Shown: in pieces, positions 61,901 through 64,000 of the stretch
Layout: the number at the start of each line of letters is the position of its first letter
Position numbering within the stretch: the stretch's first letter is position 1
Assembly: GCA_964036195.1 (NCBI GenBank)
Contig: OZ038451.1
Coordinates: 5,088,529-5,152,528 of the forward strand
Length of the DNA stretch: 64,000 bases
From: Sphaerolaimus hirsutus
Taxonomy: Eukaryota > Nematoda > Chromadorea > Monhysterida > Sphaerolaimidae
Direction: 5' to 3'
The notes under the pieces: generated by a model
Told to the model about the DNA's origin: nothing
Seen by the model: only the letters and a program-made list of their open reading frames with translations
Databases searched by the model: none
Translations under genes and position numbers: made by a program

Positions 61901-62696
61901 GAAGAAATCGAAATGGAGACGGGGGCGCGCCGGGTCACAAAACCTGCACCCTCCTGCGAGTCACAACCGCAGAGCTCGTCACCAAACGCCAGACTCACAG
62001 TCACCGAGCCTGTCACAACGGAAGTCACAATGGAAGACGCGATCCCTGACCGCGAGCCCTTGCAAAAGCGACTCAAGAGATTCGCTGGAGTCGCAGGGCT
62101 CCCAGGTGAGCAGAAATTGTCACACCAAACATTTTCCTTTATACCCCAAACTTTTCACAAATTCAATAACATCAATCAAAAACTGGTCAAATCAAAAGTT
62201 AAACGATCTAAAAAGATCTGTGACCTTCCTCAGACAAACACCTTCACAGTCCGACATAGAGCTCGGAGAGATGGAAGAAAGTCACGATCAAGAACTAGAT
62301 CCCCCACCGTACCATTTGACCAATTCAACTCAATCACTTCACAGTGTACGACCTCATTCACAACCTCCCATGTCCCCTTGCTATCAAGCCAACCGCTTGC
62401 AGCATCGGAGCAATGGCAGCCCACCGAGCCGTCGAAGACGATCGTCGACGAGACCGACGCGCTCCGACAAGCCTTCGAGAGGCTCGCCGAGGAATCTGAG
62501 AAGCTCCCCAACTGGCCGGGACGACCAGCGGGGGCCCCAGAAGACCAGGCGCCCGGACACGGGGAAGGCAGCCAGCCTGAGGAGGATGCCGTCGAACCCA
62601 TGGACGAGCATCATGAGGAGGGCCGGGAAAATGCCGGCTTCGAAGACGCCGACGATCTGCTACCACAGGAGTGATGAGAGTATCACAGGCGTTTGA
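52971..62696 (+). CDS. Gag-Pol-Env polyprotein of BEL/Pao element
   Basis: A single 3,241-residue ORF. Gag has an Ala-rich start and a DUF1759-like segment (LPKIELAKYNGDPLEWAAWW, about 205-225). Zinc knuckles lie at C490-C503, C523-C536 and an irregular third at C542-C556. The aspartic protease has D782-T-G. In RT the first catalytic Asp is about D1146 and the box is Y1234-V-D-N. RNase H starts near D1417 with WTDSTVV following. The integrase has a zinc site H1796, H1801, C1831, C1834 and catalytic D1868, D1930, E1962. A DUF5641-like domain is near 2146-2190. The envelope-like part starts with a hydrophobic segment near 2274 and has a membrane anchor at about 2838-2864, followed by a long tail with a PPPY late-domain motif. 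No stop or slip site separates gag, pol and env. Env may be made from a spliced RNA. The last 110 residues look frame-shifted, see the overlapping ORF. Confidence 0.95.
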   Translation: MADERIRAQRAAAAAAAMPASNVEEFDTAHPLTQHSRALTGVRNGVLRFTSKPIPKIVKDESQPAAVNIRAAEEVLELLQAYGYQAEMKRSDLSTAMDKFTTTVQDYITSLDRDEDGVAEEIKSANAKLERALYSGSNNAMMLMDELESRIASAQAHIKSAERLILSLKGQSTVDLTTQPLSQPPYNNVNMGSSSQPSQPETLLKLPKIELAKYNGDPLEWAAWWEIFRAQIHDRANLSMGMKYTYLKLSLTGPAAELLAGLKGDGRDYITAVTMLQSNFGETHRVQAALWDKLYSLEKPLSRGDSLTNFTRTLLSTLNQLKERGESVDSGAVLRIIRGYLPDNIVLAVTEEHRNSMRTAVTGDTELTVVRFVDALTTIARARLDAMKTEQQSSQSTVVQKSQNSSVKKPQNGGGWQQQKKKGNKSQNTFSKQKPIHNTVAFAGTNANVGKSQGKNKNSTQPPRTPAIGAISQKQSSQPAADYRKPKFECLFCGIKEHYTTDCPQYVTPRERTERLRALGDVCTRCTRRGHQAAQCTQQLSCYYCRQIGQHHGAFCPTRQAPARHQVNNSQNKAFVKATSANFVNAQVITTGAASSHAPPSYPPSHTEPMSVCVIPPDENDFRWRQNTLYQLDMDGPLDMGEWPRPANAQQAKAQEEARKYHNENELWTTLRANLIQEGTDMETVEAKIRGFQQKRYEVYPHLNPNQMSSSVPLQPSHRPTVEVLSAQAGYGNPNPATRQQAEQECEFDFAPIVRLQVAQASLINKDAELNRVTDPLLILFDTGCEYSYIKASVANEYNFENKGDVVLQMNVFATKTPVTVNTFLVEAVMPIYKHVDNKGNMLQIPLTLRAVDNLATYACPPPLSQDNKTVIYIVYGEHAQEQFAEPLELTEMTDEFCHKLCQPDVVIGQDYYWKFDIRPTEIELPSGLIIVESILGLMLGGNASSQSFVTTPDISPHQFMVSCSSHASSAVAVGQETLFQFHSLESIGITDDPLSHDDDIAEQLILESITLDPETGRYSVDWPFKSTIQELPTNNVEAFRRFLSLLKRFRKDPDLFATYAKVISDQLHKGVIEPVYGSQDGLQEHILPHQPVLTPGRSTTCRIVYDGSAGKPSLNNCLFRGPVLTPLALGLMLCFRAGKVVLLADIEKAFLQIALHPKSRAFTKFYWLRDDTIPSHEDNIQMMQFTRVLFGLTCSPSILSTVIKYHLEEELAHMHPAETNERMKLELLLNSIYVDNLVISVDDDKYAIQLYRLIKAVFARANFNMREWMTNSPMVSEKIKPEDLNPKKSQYIKVMGLVYDHIEDTIAVPAPKKDFTLIVTATRHNLNKLLASTYDPIGVTAPALFRLKFRVSQIIQRCNITTWDELIEDPEADDLLDDLKRHLSSISQIKFPRSFHSFGIDVKAVTRPLELHVFCDASKDGYAVCAYLRQKAISPDEYGYEDDRYFSGFLTARTKLAPLPSKQGQPLTITRLELLGVTIGAQLIDYLHHELVELGGWKIHSNFLWTDSTVVIGWLYTAKPLATFVNNRVTKIHSLMSKHCIQICKVATKDNPADIASRGCTFDQLMIETMWFTGPTFLAEPLTSTMLDISQYQAQPVTEELAKGDIHISRPLYAGAVTSQPVSQPDSQPANALAQQIPVNLDPNLSQNVTPQNPFVKSRQRHIPSNPFEIDIRRFSTLSKLLRTVVYLLRVKTYWLNRSMHKAAKRESEYLSKPITQADLNEAFRHVLRISQAEECASCISQAQLGKHHMLKWDAWNNLLYCVTRVSHKEHRNPSLFYYLPKTGWLTTLVVTHFHELAGHSGMLHTLADLREHCWLSSAKQVVAKILRKCVTCRKAEGGPFTLPDFHTLPVTRTQSQIKPFQHIGIDYMGPLVYSQNGTRHSQHILLLTCFSTRAIHLESTNSVSTADTVMALNRFISRRGMPDTIWSDNAPAFKNCVKMLPDVKWHFITANSPWQGGVYERMVGLVKRLLKKACGRRCLTWHEFLTVMLDVEFSVNTRPLSYLSNTDIGAAILRPIHFLWGTPPPCYMDEKRELELDSTTIEPMRKIPKEEWERMTDGSFNLTPSQIEKTYTLTPPRVNDVNCIDEIALNSVPEKDRDDITLLWDQIRHNREVLWYEWSCQYIDLLKDRAKNQRLKRGTINEAPKRGQVVLITDDKQPRGMWQMGRVHEIHVSSDGKIRAVTVLSSNNRRTRRSPSNLVPLEIDTEDGVEYKIDTEVKDDDKSQPSPDKGDDSQTDQSHQQSQSSQQDARRANPRRTCRYTGTYSFWGNVSHLMALSLLIQSKLANALTWTDQYHKTFNLCHKTRTGHAIQLPEKVTCHFPQVTAIEDIVVSIWTLRVQPQTTPIYRCFQQEHTIVTYMSLVGGKAMLPPEIIKNHRVTTYDCMIAYQNKTWKGEPLIKIGHALWSTNKSLHIDYCYFCHNMSNTVMNFHIEEGVVASLDGKKIVSEIQDLSHCNPQAGYCYDSDNGVSLWNATAFNKQCAFQEIGQFDAQYSQNHYIVEKLQAAFSVTWRSQQFPNNAECVPKDAKYIDQGSVFIQFLRYQLKKLKKPETEKAPLHFKLAPNLDVGVFHLLTARQQYEVDKIAHLEQKQFGSIWQQLCHIRQTQLDIIHAIVTFNPTLGLQALLGRQNLYAEWHGDILMFWDCKPVTAEIIYFQHEYNNTCYKFLPVKVTNHPHIMFVAPGTNDLITHSPIDHCLMKDHKYYQLNDNSWANENGPTNLHVTKLPIELIWAGSWKPFTLNVSGSPGVSMTDIAFSIMAAHHHFQNLQRLEQQVTRSVDYIATKSNDPKAVQAYIAGIGQGVGAYFEGVGKELGHIIHSSVTGGASALDTLLTGPLQTAVNIILIILTIACIGYIGYVYMQWRLVTGRGMLPDIKGFFRRKGRKDRNPNKWEPRPFNKEKSVSDGDVTARRSRQAVSTNPLCQTKSSHNRHNRQVRHSYLQSLSHPSNEFLHSNGFQDARYSLDRIPRSVIVPNAPKKSKWRRGRAGSQNLHPPASHNRRARHQTPDSQSPSLSQRKSQWKTRSLTASPCKSDSRDSLESQGSQVSRNCHTKHFPLYPKLFTNSITSIKNWSNQKLNDLKRSVTFLRQTPSQSDIELGEMEESHDQELDPPPYHLTNSTQSLHSVRPHSQPPMSPCYQANRLQHRSNGSPPSRRRRSSTRPTRSDKPSRGSPRNLRSSPTGRDDQRGPQKTRRPDTGKAASLRRMPSNPWTSIMRRAGKMPASKTPTICYHRSDESITGV
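59775..61565 (+). other. Envelope-like glycoprotein region
   Basis: Within the polyprotein, after a Q/S-rich linker. It has a signal-peptide-like segment near residue 2274, a Cys-rich ectodomain of about 560 residues with many N-x-S/T sites, a helical Gly/Ala region (AGIGQGVGAYFEGVG) before the anchor, and one membrane helix (TAVNIILIILTIACIGYIGY). This is the layout of a viral fusion glycoprotein. The pattern of late cysteines around CHIRQTQLD and ALLGRQNLYAEWHGD recalls glycoproteins of chuvirus and related negative-strand viruses, some of which are known to have been taken up by arthropod BEL/Pao elements; that link is a guess from memory. Confidence 0.7.
61523..62674 (+). CDS. Overlapping accessory ORF, basic then acidic, unknown function
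   Basis: A 383-codon ORF in a different frame from env, overlapping its tail and ending 22 bp before the env stop. It has a strongly basic stretch (GKIGKRRRRNRQKK), an S/P/Q-rich middle, a second basic patch (REPLQKRLKRF) and a very acidic C-terminal part (DETDALRQAFERLAEESEKL, then about 60 residues rich in E and D). From 62403 on, codon choice in this frame looks like ordinary coding DNA, while the env frame gives an R/S/P jumble. The first ATG lies in the env membrane helix, so the protein may really start by splicing. A candidate intron 62106-62402 (CAG|GTGAGC to TTGCAG) keeps the frame. Layout resembles retroviral regulatory proteins encoded over the env end, but there is no homology claim. 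Confidence 0.55.
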   Translation: MYWVYWLCLHAVAARNRQGYAARHQGLFPKKGQKGQKPKQMGAPPVQQGKIGKRRRRNRQKKPASGFNKPALSNQIVTQSSQSSSSSQLPSKFVTPLKRVSPFKRLSGRTVQPRSDPPIGYSTERAEEIEMETGARRVTKPAPSCESQPQSSSPNARLTVTEPVTTEVTMEDAIPDREPLQKRLKRFAGVAGLPGEQKLSHQTFSFIPQTFHKFNNINQKLVKSKVKRSKKICDLPQTNTFTVRHRARRDGRKSRSRTRSPTVPFDQFNSITSQCTTSFTTSHVPLLSSQPLAASEQWQPTEPSKTIVDETDALRQAFERLAEESEKLPNWPGRPAGAPEDQAPGHGEGSQPEEDAVEPMDEHHEEGRENAGFEDADDLLPQE

Positions 62697-62779
62697 TTTT
62701 GATTTTGTTTCACATCAATTTGCCGAGATTGGCTGAGATAAAATTAAATTAAATTTAATTTTTATTCTAGTTTCGGGAG
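62697..62779 (+). other. Spacer before the 3-prime LTR
   Basis: AT-rich, with TTAAATTAAATTTAATTTTT and ending TTTCGGGAG. A clear polypurine tract is missing, which is unusual for an LTR element that otherwise looks intact. Confidence 0.6.
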
Positions 62780-63877
62780 TGTGTAACATTATCGTAAAAT
62801 GTAAAAACCTATAATATTTAAGTTAACTTTCTTATGTTCTCTTTTATATTCAATTAATTCAACTCGTCAAGATTTTATTCATATTTACATTCCCATTTTA
62901 ACATCTTCACATTCACCATTTAATATCTCAAGCGATGTTGTTTACAACGTGCGCTTCACATCGCTCACATATTTAGATCTTAGTCATTGCTCACATTCCG
63001 CCACATTTCCTTGACAAGCAGCACACAAATACGCCGTCATGTTTATGTTAAGCGGCGGGCCCGCCCCGAGTGGGGGGCCGGGCCCGCGCGCCATTTCAAA
63101 TGCTGTCTGGCTTGTCTCACATTTTCACTATCTTGCCAGTTTAGCTCGCTTTTCATCGGAGAAGCGAGCGGGCAAGGATTGAACTTTCACAATTGGAAAT
63201 GTTGGGTAAAAATCGGAGATTAGAGCCGACCGATTGGCGCCAAACCAATCGCCATCGGTCTGGCCCTTAAAAGCCGATTTCACAGCTAGAATCGGCAGTG
63301 TTTGCAACCTCGTCAACTTCACACGAATCTCTTCCTAGGATCTAAATAAGCGCCGTAGTCACTTTATTAAGTCGCTTGTTTTTGGTGCTAAGTTTAACGC
63401 TTGGTGCTTTAAGTCACCTCAGTGCTTTATTTCACACCAGCGCGGTTCGAGGTGCTTTATTCACAACCGCGCCACTTAATTCTCGCCTTTTGTCGTAATT
63501 AAGTGCCCTCTTTAAATTGCCTTATTTCTCTGGTAATTAGAGCTTCTTTTACGTTTTATTTAAGTAATTAATTTAGTTGTAAATTAATTCCTTTGTTTAC
63601 GTATATTTTATATATATTTTATTTACATTTATTTCTTTGTATTTAATTGTCTAAATAAAAACGTTCGTCAAAACCTTTGGTAAACAATCTAAATTTGCTT
63701 CACACTAACTCACGTCAATTCACTTCAACTCAACTAATCACATTTGATAAAATAACGGAACGTCAACTAGAGACGACGCTTCACGTCAACTTACACTTGT
63801 TCACATTTGTCCTCTTCCTCGGTTAGGAATAGGAACTGGTTCACAAGTCAATTCAACAAGTTCCGTATTATTTTACA
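62780..63877 (+). repeat. 3-prime LTR
   Basis: 1,098 bp, identical in length to the 5-prime LTR with three single-base differences by eye. AATAAA at 63654. Followed directly by the duplication GCGCG. Confidence 0.96.
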
Positions 63878-63882
63878 GCGCG
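63878..63882. repeat. Target-site duplication, right
   Basis: GCGCG directly after the 3-prime LTR, matching 51589-51593. The remaining 118 bp of the window are host sequence of the interrupted element. Confidence 0.93.
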
Positions 63883-64000
63883 TGTGTAGCTTATTTGGTG
63901 GAGGTAGCTTCATTGGTGGCGAAACCAGCATCAGAAATTTCTGCAAAGGTCATCCCAAAAAGTAACGCATCTGACTCGACTCGAGATTTTTGCCCGACTC

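Larger units (their letters stand above)
51594..63877 (+). mobile_element. BEL/Pao-type LTR retrotransposon with envelope gene, intact
   Basis: A 12,284-bp element bounded by TG...CA LTRs and a GCGCG duplication. Internal order is gag, protease, reverse transcriptase, RNase H, integrase, envelope-like, all in one ORF; this order with DUF1759, peptidase A17-like and DUF5641-like regions is typical of BEL/Pao. Both LTRs are 1,098 bp and differ at three sites by eye (51829/63015, 52258/63444 and near 52344/63530). No stop or frameshift is seen, so it appears young and may be active. A purine tract before the 3-prime LTR is poor (only GGGAG). Confidence 0.96.
50731..64000. mobile_element. hAT-like element with ACTCGAC words, split by the retrotransposon; runs off the window
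   Basis: Starts TAGGGCTCGAACTTTACTCG after the 8-mer ATTAGGCG, with GACTCGA repeats to about 50830. The same words in a second stretch (TCTGACTCGACTCGAGATTT) appear at 63970-64000, beyond the LTR element. The host sequence 50840-51588 has no recognised ORF. The right end is outside the window. Confidence 0.6.

Noticed and set aside
62230..62666. Long minus-strand ORFs over the envelope end
   Set aside because: They mirror the GC-rich overlapping plus-strand frames and have no start context, domain or promoter.

Overview
The window is invertebrate nuclear DNA from an animal, most likely an arthropod; nothing seen fixes the species. It holds one host gene, one intact LTR retrotransposon and a dense set of short non-autonomous DNA transposons. 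There are no rRNA or tRNA genes and no CRISPR arrays that I could recognise.

Positions 2561-36176, minus strand: a complete gene for CLASP (CLIP-associating protein; MAST/Orbit in flies), a microtubule-stabilising protein. I reconstructed 29 coding exons from the ATG at 36176 to the stop at 2561. All splice phases agree and the predicted protein is about 1611 residues, close to vertebrate CLASP1/2. TOG1 lies at 34.4-36.2 kb, TOG2 at 30.2-32.0 kb, the S/R-rich linker at 24.2-29.7 kb, TOG3 at 19.9-23.1 kb and the C-terminal CLIP-binding TOG-like domain at 2.6-6.9 kb. Introns range from about 60 bp to 9 kb and are full of transposons. The first exons sit in a CpG-depleted block (about 33.8-37.6 kb), while the exons downstream are CpG-rich.

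Positions 36-51 kb: no convincing host gene. The region is a pile of MITEs. Across the window at least 15 elements are flanked by 8-bp target-site duplications and have hAT-like ends (CAGGG or TAGGG). A second family has CCGTAT ends and TA duplications. A third has GGCGCC or GGGCCC ends followed by GTCAACT repeats and apparent 3-bp duplications. Several are nested, which gives relative insertion ages.

Positions 51594-63877, plus strand: a 12,284-bp BEL/Pao-type LTR retrotransposon with two 1,098-bp LTRs, three LTR differences by eye, and a GCGCG target duplication. One 3,241-codon ORF runs gag, protease, RT, RNase H, integrase and an envelope-like glycoprotein with one membrane anchor. A second long ORF overlaps the envelope tail in another frame and looks like a real accessory protein. 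The whole element, LTRs included, is strikingly enriched in the pentamer TCACA on its sense strand. It is inserted in an older DNA element that begins at 50731 and continues past the window end.
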